From Talaromyces rugulosus (lineage: Eukaryota; Ascomycota; Eurotiomycetes; Eurotiales; Trichocomaceae): DNA of 64,000 bases. The DNA lies in assembly GCF_013368755.1 (NCBI RefSeq), contig NC_049566.1, positions 1,488,001 through 1,552,000 on the forward strand. Direction: 5' to 3'. Below, piece by piece: positions 31,920-42,911 of the stretch. Position 1 is the first letter of the stretch. The number at the start of each line of letters is the position of its first letter. The translations under genes were made by a program, and so were the position numbers. Below the pieces are notes generated by a model. It made no database searches and was not told the DNA's origin. It worked only from the letters and a program-made list of their open reading frames with translations.

Positions 31920-33517
31920 TGGGGGTTATAGTTTCTTCTTTCTGAGGGCTGTAAAAGCTCCATTTTGCGTATAGACGGAGTTCTTTCTTCTACTCTCCAA
32001 AAAAGGCCAGTTTCTTTCTATAATGACATGTTTAATCCAAATTCCGAAAGAAGCCTTCGTCTACATTGACTCCTATTGTAACTAGAAACCATTAGAAATT
32101 AGCCCTTCGATGGGAATTATTATTGATATTCCCTTAAAAATATTGCTATATCTAATAGTTACTATCATTTCTCCCCTTCAGCCTAGAATAATTTGCATGT
32201 GTCGGTCTATAGCTCCTATTATCTAATGATGCTTGTGGTGGTAAGGTTTTAAGTTTTCAAGCCTTCTGCAGTTAAAAAGGGCGAGAAATTTCGACGGTCC
32301 CTTAATTTTCTTATGATTTCAAGTATTTAGAAGTTAAATATTACTTTTATTTTGTCATACCAAATTTACTGAAACAATCCATACTATTCAGGATAATGTC
32401 TAGGTATTTCTTTGTTTACCATGTTAGATATATGGCTCTTCCATCCAGCGAGCTTCTTATTCAATCGTCCTTCTAGTAGTTTAAGGGGGAATCGAAGTAG
32501 AGATAATGCAAATTTAATCTACCACAAGCACAAGCACAAATAAGACAATATTTCCAGAAAGGCGCCAACGATGGAGTGACGTCCTTTTTCTTAGCATGGA
32601 TTTTTGGCAACCGAAGGGAATTGCCGGTCCAGTTTGGAACCATATTTTTATAGTAAAAGTATTCAACAGGAACATAGATAGACGCAGCACCAAGTGAATT
32701 TTCATTCAATCGCTAATTATTAGTCCCATTCGTGTTACACACCTTGAATAATAATTACTCAATACAGATCTTGAAGTTTGGCAGAAGTAAATTTATTGAT
32801 TGATATTCAACGTTGTCTCTTCCAGGGCTGAATTTTTCTCGCCGTGGACTTGTTAAAAGTGGCTCTTTGTACTCCATACAGAGTATTCTGTATTATTATA
32901 ACATCTTCACTTCGTTCCGTTATTAATCTCTCCGATGTGATCAGCACAAAATGGCCCCATCGGGCCCCTGGTTTAACGCGATTTGGCGAATGGATCTCAT
33001 CTTGCAACGCCTATGGATTATATTATTGGTCAGAATATTACTCCCTAGGAATAGAACCACATCTGTCGCCAGATTACTGAGATTAGCCGTGGAGCTAGAA
33101 CATAGAATAGCATCAAACAAATCTAGGAATGTATTTTCGCACCTGTTAGCTATTTCGTTGGTGATGTCGGATACAGACCGATTTTCATGGAACCTATTTA
33201 TTTATCATAAGAAAAAAGAACATTGTATTACTCGGCATTGTGAAGAAAGCAAAAAAGTAAGACCTTCGCAGCGTAGTATTTTGTGTACGAAACGCCTCAA
33301 AAGCTAGACTATTATTAGGTGTTTCCCGTTAGGGTAAATGCGGTTACTGGTCGCAAATTATTATTATGCCCAGGCTGACAGTAAGAGGCCCCTTCTTGAA
33401 CTAAGCTTATTCAACGTTTCTGACTTATAAGTGGTATCTTCCACGCGACTGGGATCCCCGTTCCGTGTGAACTCCTCGCGCTTTGACTTAGTAAAACACG
33501 AATTCATTATTATTATT
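31920..33517. other. AT-rich intergenic region
   Basis: About 1.6 kb, strongly AT-rich between roughly 32050 and 32520. No gene found; open frames are short and featureless. An ATT-rich run (33504-33519) directly abuts the GH128 start codon. Confidence 0.55.
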
Positions 33518-34626
33518 ATGTTGCCAAAGCTATTAATATCCAATGCGGCAAGCGTTGTCGTCCTAGGCAGCGTCTTGGTCGATGCTACCGGGGCACTCAA
33601 GCAAGGTATAAATCAGTGGCTTTTTTTTTACGCGAAATACTGACAAATTTCCCCAAGAGGTGCGCTACAGACGCAGTAACAGCACTCTTACCCCGAACGG
33701 CAAAAAGGCCGGCAGTGCCGGTGGCAATGCAGTATCTTTCTGGGAGCCACATCTTGGTTGGTGGTACGACTGGAACCCTGAACAATCCAGCAGTCATGAT
33801 ACCGAGTATGTCCCAATGCTATGGGGTGATGGCGATGCCAGCGACGAAGATGCGCAAAGATATCAGGAGTTCCAAAATCTAGACACCACCCCGACGTATT
33901 TATTGGGATTCAACGAGCCCGATTGCTCTCCTCCTGATTCATCGAGTATTGATGAAGATAAGGGCGCTCAAGTGTGGAATTATTTGATCGCTCCTTGGGG
34001 TCAGAAGGGCGTATTACTCGGCAGCCCTGCAATGTGTAGTAAGTCTGAAGGCGCTCAATAAACCTTACAATGCTAGTCCTAATTGATTTTTCTTTTCAAA
34101 GAGCAAGCCGATGAAGACTGGTTGGCTCCTTTTGAGTCTCAGATAAGCACAGATTGGGATTTTACTGCGATTCATGTGTACAAGAATAGCATAGATGGAG
34201 TCAACAAAGATTTGGTATGTTACCCTTTTCCGATGATCCATACCAGCTGGTGGCATGAAATACTAATTTATCGATACTATAGGACCACTATTGGAGCACG
34301 TACGGCAAACCAATCTGGGTGACAGAATTTGGATGTGTTGATGGTGAGCTATTTCGCATTCTTTATAATCAATACCTTCGCATGAATTTGATCAACTCTA
34401 ACAAAATCATCGAGTAGACCAAAATGGGTTTACCCCATGCACTGACCAAAGTGAGATTAACTCATTCATCAGCGGCATTGTCGACCTGTTTGAAAGCGAC
34501 GATCGTATCTACGCGTACGCCTACACCGATGGCAATGGACTGGGAGATGTATGGCCCCCGACCAGTAATGGTGAGCTGACTGAAAGTGGCCAAACTTATC
34601 TCAGTGCAATCAGCAAGTATTCGTGA
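33518..34626 (+). CDS. Secreted glycoside hydrolase, GH128-like (asl1-type) beta-1,3-glucanase
   Basis: Five exons (33518-33605, 33658-34038, 34102-34214, 34283-34343, 34418-34626) give 283 residues. The N-terminal 25 or so residues are a signal peptide (MLPKLLISNAASVVVLGSVL). The family pattern is clear: KKAGSAGGNAVSFW, PHLGWWYDW, YVPMLWGDGDASDED, then TYLLGFNEPDCSP with the acid/base Glu, STDWDFTAIHVYKNSIDGV, PIWVTEFGC with the nucleophile Glu, and DDRIYAYAYTDGNGLGDVW. This is the glycosyl-hydrolase catalytic core family related to Schizosaccharomyces asl1 and GH128 endo-beta-1,3-glucanases, acting on the fungal wall or external glucan. The exon 1/exon 2 junction (KQ-EVRYRR) is the least certain part. 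An ATT repeat sits just before the ATG. Confidence 0.88.
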
Positions 34627-35282
34627 GGTCTGGCAGAAGGGTAATCATTTGCATACTTAAATACATCTCGCTGTTGCTTCACAGCAAGAAACTCTTGTCC
34701 AAAATAGCATGAAGTGAAATTAATACTTGTATTCGCGATGGCCACTTGAATGTTGGAGCTATTCATATCGATAATTGTGTTCATCGCACTTTTAGAGAAA
34801 CATTAGACCGGGACCGGGTTTAACGACAGATTCTTTCTCTTCGCTCTATTTCAATGGTGTATGATAAAATATGTCGACTATTTAGATTGACTGGTATAAG
34901 CAAGTAGAATTCTAGATGAACTCCAACCTCCGATGTGGGACTTCCATTGTTCCATCCGCAGCTAATTCCATACAGATGGTTTTTATTTGGAGTTGTTTTA
35001 AAAAGAGTATTCCTGCAAATTTGTTTATTAGCTATGAAACTACTACGATATTCAACTGTCAAGAAGATACTATGTTGATTGTATTAAAATATTTAAAATC
35101 AAAGAGAGGTGTTCGGTCTATGGGATACCACCCAAACGAGAGTTTATCAGTTGGTATAGAATACAGCGTAAGCTTTTGAACGTTGCACAGTCTTCCTTCG
35201 CACGTTTTCTTTTCCATCTTCAGGGCCTTGGGATTTTGAAACCATCCCCAAGAGCCCACGTGCTTCATCCAGGTAGACGTAT
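34627..35282. other. Intergenic, convergent
   Basis: Lies between the 3' ends of the GH128-like gene and the hydrophobin gene; no gene seen. Confidence 0.6.
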
Positions 35283-35741
35283 CTACAAGTCAAGGTTGAC
35301 CGGGACACAATCAACGTTAACCAGTCCGCCCTATGATAGTTTCAAGTCAGTTGATTGAAACGATTTTCAAGTCAAATACACTAGACTTACGTTGCTGGTA
35401 CCACTGCAGCAAACCGGCTGAGCCTCACAGTGAGGAACGGTGACGCTAAGAATCGGGTCACCTAGAACCATTTCATTAGACCTGAAACTTGTGGGGGAAT
35501 TTATAGTGAAAACAGATAGATCATTGTTGAACTTACACTCAAGGCCAACTTCTCCGGTAAGACCATCAGCGGGAATATTAAGCAGGCTCAACAGCTGGGT
35601 GACCTCGTTGCTAGAAGTCGGTCCAACAGTGTCACAGCACTGGAGATGGCTGGCATCACATTGAGATGCAGATAGTGAGTTCGAGCCCACCTGAGCCATG
35701 GCGGCAGATGCGAGCAAGGCGATGGAGACGATGTACTTCAT
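35283..35741 (-). CDS. Class I-type hydrophobin
   Basis: Three exons (35741-35537, 35461-35391, 35330-35283) encode 107 residues with a signal peptide (MKYIVSIALLASAAMAQ). After splicing, all eight cysteines appear in hydrophobin order: QC, LQCC, LEC, HC, VCC and a final DC. The spacing is C-X6-CC-X32-C-X10-C-X5-CC-X12-C, which fits class I. The last exon reads GGLVNVDCVPVNLDL and the single-frame reading misses it along with the eighth cysteine. Introns are 75 nt (35536-35462) and 60 nt (35390-35331), both with GTAAGT donors. The protein is secreted and self-assembles into an amphipathic layer on aerial hyphae or spores. A TATA-like element lies about 150 nt upstream. Confidence 0.93.
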
Positions 35742-37726
35742 TTTGGTTGATTGGAAGATTTCGAGTTCGTTCGAAGCGGTGTTTATTTCAATGAATGTTT
35801 ATCGAGCGAGCGACAGAATGATGAATGAAAAAGAAATTGTTGTTGGGAATGATGATGAATTGAAAATATCGAGGAAGGCAGTAGGCTTTTATATGTGCGA
35901 ATGAGACACCAGAGCGGGCACACGAAATTGAAGTTCGCCATGAAAATATGAGTCCGTTCGGAAACGATTATTGCCTCGCTCATCTTATTCGGGATAACCC
36001 ACAAAAAAAGCAGTTGTTCATGTTTCCGAATCAATGGTGTTGTCGGCTGTTTGTTGATCAAGTCAATAATCCACTACAGTGCACATACGTCCAGTCACAA
36101 CCTGTTTCAAGGTGACACATATTCTGTGTGTCTACATACAAAAAGAAACGATGTGGTAAATCGTTAACAAATTGGAAAGGAATATAAGCCTGAGGTTGTA
36201 GTCCGAATCCGAATAAAATGTGACGAATCATATTTTCGGGAAATGAGGCCATAGAAACTCCGAATTCAAATGTTTCATGCGGTGCGACAGTCGCAGGTAA
36301 TACTCGTTAGGGCGATCGGCATTCTTATTAGAGACCTTTGTGCCCATAAAAATTTCCGGTTTGAGTTGAGCTAACATTGGAAACTGAAAGCCATTGGGAT
36401 TTCCTTCGTACGTCTCGAAGCAGACATTACTCGGGTAAGGAGATTGTAAAAGCTCTACTACTCAGAGTTTCTATGAAGAACCTCCATTTGTAAAATCTAT
36501 GAGATTTATCTCTGCAACTAAATTGATTACGCAATTGTCAACTAGTATCCCCGAAAATGGGCAGCTTTTGACGAGACGGATTGTTTCAGAGTATCTCATG
36601 GCCCCTTTTTATCGTGCCTACTCCCTTTGTACAGTTTATATAGACATTTTAACCGCTAAGCTATGTGTTTAATTTTTGTTTTTATTGAACCATTTACTTC
36701 ACAACCACAACGGTGAACAAAGTCCCGCCCGGCTCTATACAAATGACGTCACATTAACATTGGACTAACAGGGTAGTTAATCTTAAATGTACCAATGCTG
36801 TGCTATTGGGAAAGTTTCTGTTAATGGTATTAATCTTTATATATACATTTATCGAATATCCCATCCGTAGTTTCTAGTCTCGCTATTTACTCATCGCCCC
36901 GTTGTCTGCACATGTGGTAACCATGTTAGTTGGTAGCAGACGTCTCTTCTAGGAGGGTGGCTTCCACTACATGTATATATATTGAAGATTTAGAACGCGG
37001 TTTGTAGATAAATTGTAGAAAACCACATTGTATTCACACATTTAAGAATCAATTCCACGGGTATGGATGGCATCGAAGATCACAATAAATGTTGCGCTCA
37101 ATTGAATTGATAGTAGCAAAATTCCACAGCACACATATTTAACCATGTTTCTCTAGATAATCCAATATCCAAGGTTCGAGGCCATTGCTGTAGGGATACT
37201 TCTTTCAAGATGTTCAATGTTGGTTTATTCAAAACCTAAGTCGAACATTTGAAGTTGTACTTGTCTTATTTTCGTTTCAATGTTCGGTCTAGAAATCAAT
37301 AAGGTTACATATGTATCGCTCCAGATGTCAGATATATATCTTTACTGTTTGTTGTGTTTTGCAGTGGGTTTCATACCGTTTTCTATATATAGTAGTTCCA
37401 GAATTAGCGCAGCCACATTGACATAGATTCTTGACATTGTAGGCACGGCATATTTATCTAGAGAGCGGTCTATAAACTCTTTAAGAGATACTAAACCTTG
37501 GTATAAGGACAGCTATAACATTGGCCTTCTGTTTCATGGGCTTATTTGAAAATTAAAAAGGTCTGCCAACATCAATTGATAAATTCAATTCTGCAAGGCA
37601 TAAAATAGCGACAAAGGACCATCCATCAAGGAAGTATTGTCTAACTGTCTTCATCAACTCATCCGTGTGTACAGTCTAATGATGAAATAGCAACAAGTTA
37701 AATACAAGTAATTTTTTCCCAGTAAC
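35742..37726. other. Hydrophobin promoter and AT-rich spacer
   Basis: About 2 kb with no recognised gene. The part near 35886 carries the hydrophobin TATA-like box; from about 36640 to 37500 the sequence is AT-rich with no long frames. Confidence 0.55.
35886..35895 (-). promoter_or_regulatory. TATA-box-like element of the hydrophobin gene
   Basis: On the minus strand this reads CATATAAAAG, about 145-155 nt before the hydrophobin ATG. Confidence 0.5.
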
Positions 37727-38755
37727 TTAGCATGGCGAGCCAGTCTTGAGAATGCTGGATACCTGTTGGGCGTAGGTGCAGCCGTCGATGACGTTAGCGT
37801 CAGAGAAACCAGCACTCCACATCATCACACCGCCGAAGCGCTCATCATCTTTGACGGAGCTAACGATGGTGGCAAGCTGAGAGGGAGTGGCGTAGTAGAC
37901 AGAGCCAGTGGGAGTACCATTGGCACCTAGCTCGGATGCAGGGACACCAACATAGATCTGAGCATCCTTGGAAGAGCTGTTGGCGGTGAAGGACTTCCAC
38001 TCGTCCCAGTTAAAGGCAGCATCGCCGTTGATACCCAGAGCGCAAGGGTGGGTGTAGTTGTTGTTGTTGTAGAACTGGACCCAGATTTTGTCGAACTGGG
38101 CGTTCTGGATAATGGCACCCATGTTGGGCTCAGGGATAGGGCATTGAGGGGCACCGGTAATCCAGTATGTCTTGCTGGTGTCCTTGGCGAAGTTGGAGCG
38201 AAGAGTCGAGATCATATCGGGGTAGTATTCAGCGCCGTTGGGGTTCTCAATGTCAAAGTCAAAGCCGTCCACAACTACGTCGCCAAGTGGTCTGGAAGTG
38301 CTGTTTCCGGAACCGCCGCCGTATGAATCCCACAAGTACTGGCCAATCTGTTGGGCCTCTGCGGTAGATTGCAGAGAGTATCCGCCGCTAGCACCGCCGA
38401 GGGAGAGGACAACCTTGATGCCAGCCTTCTGGCAGGTTGGGATGGCCGCGGCCAAGCTGTCGCAGTTCTGGCCCTTGCCTGAGGTGATGGTGCAGGACTG
38501 TCCGAAGAGACCTCCAGGGACGTCGTTACCGTTGCCATACTGGTACAAGAAACCGATCACAAGGACATCAATGCCCGAAGTTGAGTTGCAGTATGCAGCG
38601 AGGTCATTGTTCTCAATGGTACCACCACCGTTCTGGCCCCAGTAGACAACGTTTTGGGCGGTAGAAGAAGAGTTGCGGCTCGCAAGGGTGATGGGTTTTG
38701 CGAGGGCAGAGCTGGCCAGCAGACTTAGTCCGGCAAGTGCGGTAAAGGTACGCAT
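37727..38755 (-). CDS. Class III GH18 endochitinase (no binding module)
   Basis: A single exon of 342 residues from MRTFTALAGL (38755); 16 further in-frame codons upstream to 38803 are probably leader, since the signal peptide starts at 38755. The mature protein is a plant-type (class III) GH18 barrel: VVYWGQNGGGTIENNDLA, VVLSLGGASGGYSLQ (the SxGG motif), and DGFDFDIE with catalytic Glu about residue 170. It also has TGAPQCPIPEPNM, WVQFYNNN and MMWSAGFSDANVIDGCTYAQ. It ends TGSPC immediately after the catalytic domain, with no Ser/Thr linker, GPI signal or CBM. It cleaves chitin in the wall or environment and is secreted. A close paralogue with a CBM1 lies at 54240-55529. Confidence 0.95.
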   Translation of the reverse strand: MRTFTALAGLSLLASSALAKPITLASRNSSSTAQNVVYWGQNGGGTIENNDLAAYCNSTSGIDVLVIGFLYQYGNGNDVPGGLFGQSCTITSGKGQNCDSLAAAIPTCQKAGIKVVLSLGGASGGYSLQSTAEAQQIGQYLWDSYGGGSGNSTSRPLGDVVVDGFDFDIENPNGAEYYPDMISTLRSNFAKDTSKTYWITGAPQCPIPEPNMGAIIQNAQFDKIWVQFYNNNNYTHPCALGINGDAAFNWDEWKSFTANSSSKDAQIYVGVPASELGANGTPTGSVYYATPSQLATIVSSVKDDERFGGVMMWSAGFSDANVIDGCTYAQQVSSILKTGSPC

Positions 38756-41154
38756 CTTGGATGATAAAAGGGAGTGGTATTTACAATAATAAAGGAAGGA
38801 CAAGAAATACTTTCACCGAAGTGTTGCAAGGAGAGAAACGATCCGTCTAGGACCTGGATGAGTTGCTGGCTGATTTGGAAGAAAAAAAACAACAACGAGA
38901 CTAGCTTTACGGGGAATCATCAAGATCATATATATGCACGAATTGAGACGGCTGACAGAAGTCACAGGGTCCATTCCATCGTCGATGAACGGCTGCATTG
39001 CGCCTGTGACATTGGTTACTCCTACACATCGTGGGGATGTGGCTGCCCCAAGTGCATGGTACGGTAGCTAGCTCCCTAAGGCGTAGCAGTCATGGTTGCT
39101 AAGAAAATAGCTTGATTGGCCGACTGGTGCGTTTCGCAGGGGGGTCGAACGGAAGTCATTCCTCCTCGATTCATCTGGACAGGGCTATCATATGAGCTCT
39201 CTGAGAAGAATGCAACATTCTTCGGTTAGCGCACTTCCGGCTTAGACGCCGGCCAAACAATCGAGCATGAACCAGCGAACCACGGTGAAGATGTATATCG
39301 ATCTGTGACCTCCAGTTGTGACTTTGAACGTGGAGATCTCAGTCTGCTGTGCTTGGTCCGAGGTGCCTCGCCAGTGGCAGGGTAGCAGCGTTATCAGCGT
39401 GATCGAAACGATCGACAGGCAGAGTGACCAATGCCGGCATGCGTGATGACAGATATGGTTACACCAGGAACGCAGCCAGGCGGGGGCCATCCATAGCGCC
39501 GGCTACTAGTAATAATATTAAAAGCCGGGAGAATGGGCCATGTGGCTTTCGTGGCAAAGCTTGGTATTTTCTGCTCTTTATGTCGCATAATGAGTGTTTT
39601 TGGCTGAAAACTCCGGATGGGCTATGGAATGTATAGGGTCGCTGTGCAACGCTAACAATATTTACAAAATACGATCACATAAACATGTCGACTTTGAGCA
39701 GGTAACCATTGAGATTTATTAGTAGATGAAACGGCCCCAGATTTTGACATACGCAGGGGCAATATGAAGCCCGCCCTGATCAGCAAACTAGCCCAACAGC
39801 GTAGTGCATTCCGTTAGGTGCATAAGGAGTACGAACGGGCAATAAAGAGCATCGTACAACAGAGCGTATCAAACATTAATAAAAAGAAAATACGTAGAAC
39901 TCGGCGTTCCCTCTATTATCTGGGGTTAGAGCTAGTACTCATCATCACTGATTCATCAGCTTGACTTACCCATGCAGCGTTGATACCCCGGACCGCAATG
40001 TCACCGGAATCTGACAGAATTAATGATCGGATAAGGACCCGGATGCCTAGGCTTGACTGACAACGGTTGGTCAGCATTGTATTGGAAATATTATTGAATA
40101 GTGGGACTGTTGGTGCTCTAAGCCAGTCCGGTGCGCCTATCTCTCCTCTATTACGGTTGCGATGTCACGTCCGAGGGCCAATCATGTCCCCCAGTAATCG
40201 TACGGCGGATCATCAAGGCTTCGGTCTGTTATTCATGTCTGAAGCTCTGGCTGTCTCGAAAATGTCAAGACGTGACTCTACCGTCTTTACGTATCTTGCC
40301 CGAAACAGCTGGGACCAAGTCTACGAGCCGATACATCGTTATGTGTCTCGAGAATAACCTACGAGATGAGAGACAACAGGTAGCTTCTGCAGTGTCCCAA
40401 TTCAAGGTAAACAACCGCAGTATGGATGCGGCCCAGCATTCAGAATCAATCATTAAAGGTTCATTGAACTAGCAGTGTAAGATGATGGGTAGAGCTAATA
40501 TCCAACGAAACATAACAAGCAAAACGCGCATGTATCGCCGTCTACTCCTTATTGAGACTTTCGATTGTTGCATCGGCCTCGTAAATGTATTCCTGGTGTG
40601 GATACAACTTGCAATCGCCCGGTGATCTACACCAAGGGCAGAGGAATCAGTGCCAGTCACAGTTTTCCTCGCGATTTTGGGTATCATCAGGAGAGCGCTA
40701 TCCGCTTTTTACAGACTTAAAAGTCCTTAAGAGATCGCAAGAGAACCCCGCAAGGAGTGGATCGACCTCTAATGCTACCTTGGGTTAATTAGTCTATCAT
40801 TATTCTATTTTCACTGATAGAAAGCGACCCATGAAACACCAATAGTTGGTAAGATAAATATGACACTACCCTTTGATGTTTGATGTTTCTGAACCCAAAT
40901 GACAACGAATCACCTGCAATGACACATGAAAATAGAACTCGCGAAGAAGATTGAAATTTTCCTTCAACGAACGTTTTACTAGGTACTATTTTCATTTATC
41001 TATAGTGACTTCATGGAATTTCTGTCAATCCTTAGAACAAGCTCATTTCAATTCATCATTAGAGCAAAACATTCTAAGTTTCATACATAACTCAAGATAT
41101 GCAACTTTATTAGGGACCTCGTTAAAGCACGCTTGGGGGGTTGTTGCCCGTGGT
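38756..41154. other. Intergenic region
   Basis: About 2.4 kb. A TATA-like CATATATATG on the minus strand (38927-38936) lies about 170 nt before the chitinase ATG. Frames around 40067-40472 and 40585-40788 have no recognisable features. I see no further genes. Confidence 0.5.
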
Positions 41155-41721
41155 TTAATCCCATTGCCTTCGCCTCCTAACCCTGAGTTCATATCTCCCT
41201 TCAACCAGCGTATCACTAAATTGAGGAAGTCGGGAGGTAAGGCGTATAGAAACTGTGATCCTATACAATCCCGCCACTTTGATTGCTAATCGCTCTCCGT
41301 CATCCCCGGTGCTCCTCAGAGCGATAATGTGGCCATCATCTGGAACGGTTTTTATAAAGTTTTCGTCCCAGCGCTTCAAGATGCGAAGCTCACCATCGTC
41401 GCGACCTGACAGCAGGCGTTCTAGTACCACCCTAAATGAGGAACCGTCATAATTAAATGGTGTAAAGGGCACTGTCTGCTCCATAGTAGTATCACAACGG
41501 TGGAGTGGTTGTATTGCCCAAAAATATACTAATGGCTCCGGGACCTCACCAAATTGCGGGTTGTTGATCACAACCCTGAGTTGTATGGGCAGAGGTGGAA
41601 GAGGTGGTTGGTGCTGGGCGTTCGGGTTGTATATGATCGACATGTTTTCTGGTTGCAATATGAAGAGTAAATCAACTGATGGAGTGATAGTTAAGAAAAA
41701 TGGTAGATTCGGTACTTTCAA
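41155..41721 (-). CDS. Hypothetical protein
   Basis: A 188-codon minus-strand frame. The likely start is the Met at 41643 (MSIIYNPNAQHQPPLPPLP), giving 162 residues with a proline-rich N-terminus. The C-terminal part (RLAIKVAGLYRITVSIRLTS, LVEGRYELRVRRRRQ) alternates hydrophobic and polar residues like a beta-sandwich. I do not recognise the family. No introns are needed. A perfect 23-bp inverted repeat lies about 130-210 nt upstream of the frame. Confidence 0.5.
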   Translation of the reverse strand: MKVPNLPFFLTITPSVDLLFILQPENMSIIYNPNAQHQPPLPPLPIQLRVVINNPQFGEVPEPLVYFWAIQPLHRCDTTMEQTVPFTPFNYDGSSFRVVLERLLSGRDDGELRILKRWDENFIKTVPDDGHIIALRSTGDDGERLAIKVAGLYRITVSIRLTSRLPQFSDTLVEGRYELRVRRRRQWD

Positions 41722-42911
41722 AGTTGGTGTTCCAGCTCAATATAAATAGCTCTCTCCTGCTTTTTCTACCGGCAAGAAACAACGTAAAAGTCAATTGCAC
41801 ATGCCATGGGGGTCGTAAACAATGACAGAAAACAAGGGGAGAACAATGGAGGCATTGTATCGGTAAACTTCAAAACTAGTGCCAGATTTGAAGTTTACCG
41901 ATACAATGCGCATTTCATTGTCGCTTCAAGGTCTCTGATTGAAATTCGTCATTAACACTCCTTTCATGCCACCGCGCAGTATTTTAGTTGGGCCGATACA
42001 TCGAATTTGTCGGTATTTTCTACATAAAAGCGATGTGCGGCTCAGTGTCACGCCGCTCACGGAGCCCAAAACACCAGGGTGCGTAACCCTAACATTGAGA
42101 GGGTCCTTATTTTCTTTTTACCTGGCCACCTTTACCTCAACTTGCGTGCCACCGTGAGTGTTGCTCAGTCCCCCTTGCTTTTGATTTTTCTAATTGACTA
42201 CAACGTTCGAAGCATTGACTGTCAGTTTTCTGCACCCGGTGAAAACTACACACGCATAATAGCAGCCTTACTTTTCTGGACATTAGAATCCTTATATTGA
42301 TTTCGATGTAACATACAGAATTTTTTGAATACCAGAGTTGACATGACTGAAAATCAGAAGCGAAGAATATGTTGATCTAAATTGTGGATCATGCAGTTGC
42401 ATGTAACAAGAAAGTTTATATCCACGTGTTCCAGTTGGCATCACTGTTGTAAAAATTGCAGCCAAATGTTAATTAAACTTTATCAGAAACCACAAGAAAA
42501 AGTAGTCAACTGGTAGTAGCCGTGCCTAGTGGCTAGCTGCATAGTTAATACAGATTCTGGAGAAATGATGACAGACTGCTGCTATCATGGACTACAGGGA
42601 CATTAAGAAGACTAGTTGTGGAGAAGGGTATTGATTCCGATGGAAAGGGCCTGCTTATCTCATATTTAAAACAGTAGCAACATGGTGATATCTAACGACT
42701 AACATCCGACAGATCCTTCAACCCTTCTTCTTTTCACATACCACGCTGGGGTACCGTACATCTTGAAGGTGGAGAACTGGCTAGAAACTATTTTATAATA
42801 ATGGCTATATTTATTTCTTAATGTTTTATTGTGTGCTCTAAAATCCATAACATAGAAAGGTTTCTATTCGTGCTATTTGTGCACGGGACTTCGAATTCCG
42901 TTATTCCTGGA
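41722..42911. other. Intergenic region with perfect hairpin
   Basis: Contains the inverted repeat at 41852-41909 and otherwise AT-rich sequence without recognised genes. Confidence 0.55.
41852..41909. repeat. Perfect 23-bp inverted repeat (hairpin)
   Basis: Arms 41852-41874 and 41887-41909 are exact reverse complements (left arm begins GCATTGTATCGGTAAACTTC), separated by a 12-nt loop. No other inverted repeat of this quality is seen in the window. Confidence 0.9.

Noticed and set aside
34065..34256. Minus-strand frame over GH128 exon 3
   Set aside because: It overlaps a splice-supported exon of a recognised enzyme.
38238..38645. 135-codon plus-strand frame within the first chitinase
   Set aside because: It is a shadow on the opposite strand of a highly conserved GH18 gene, with no features of its own.
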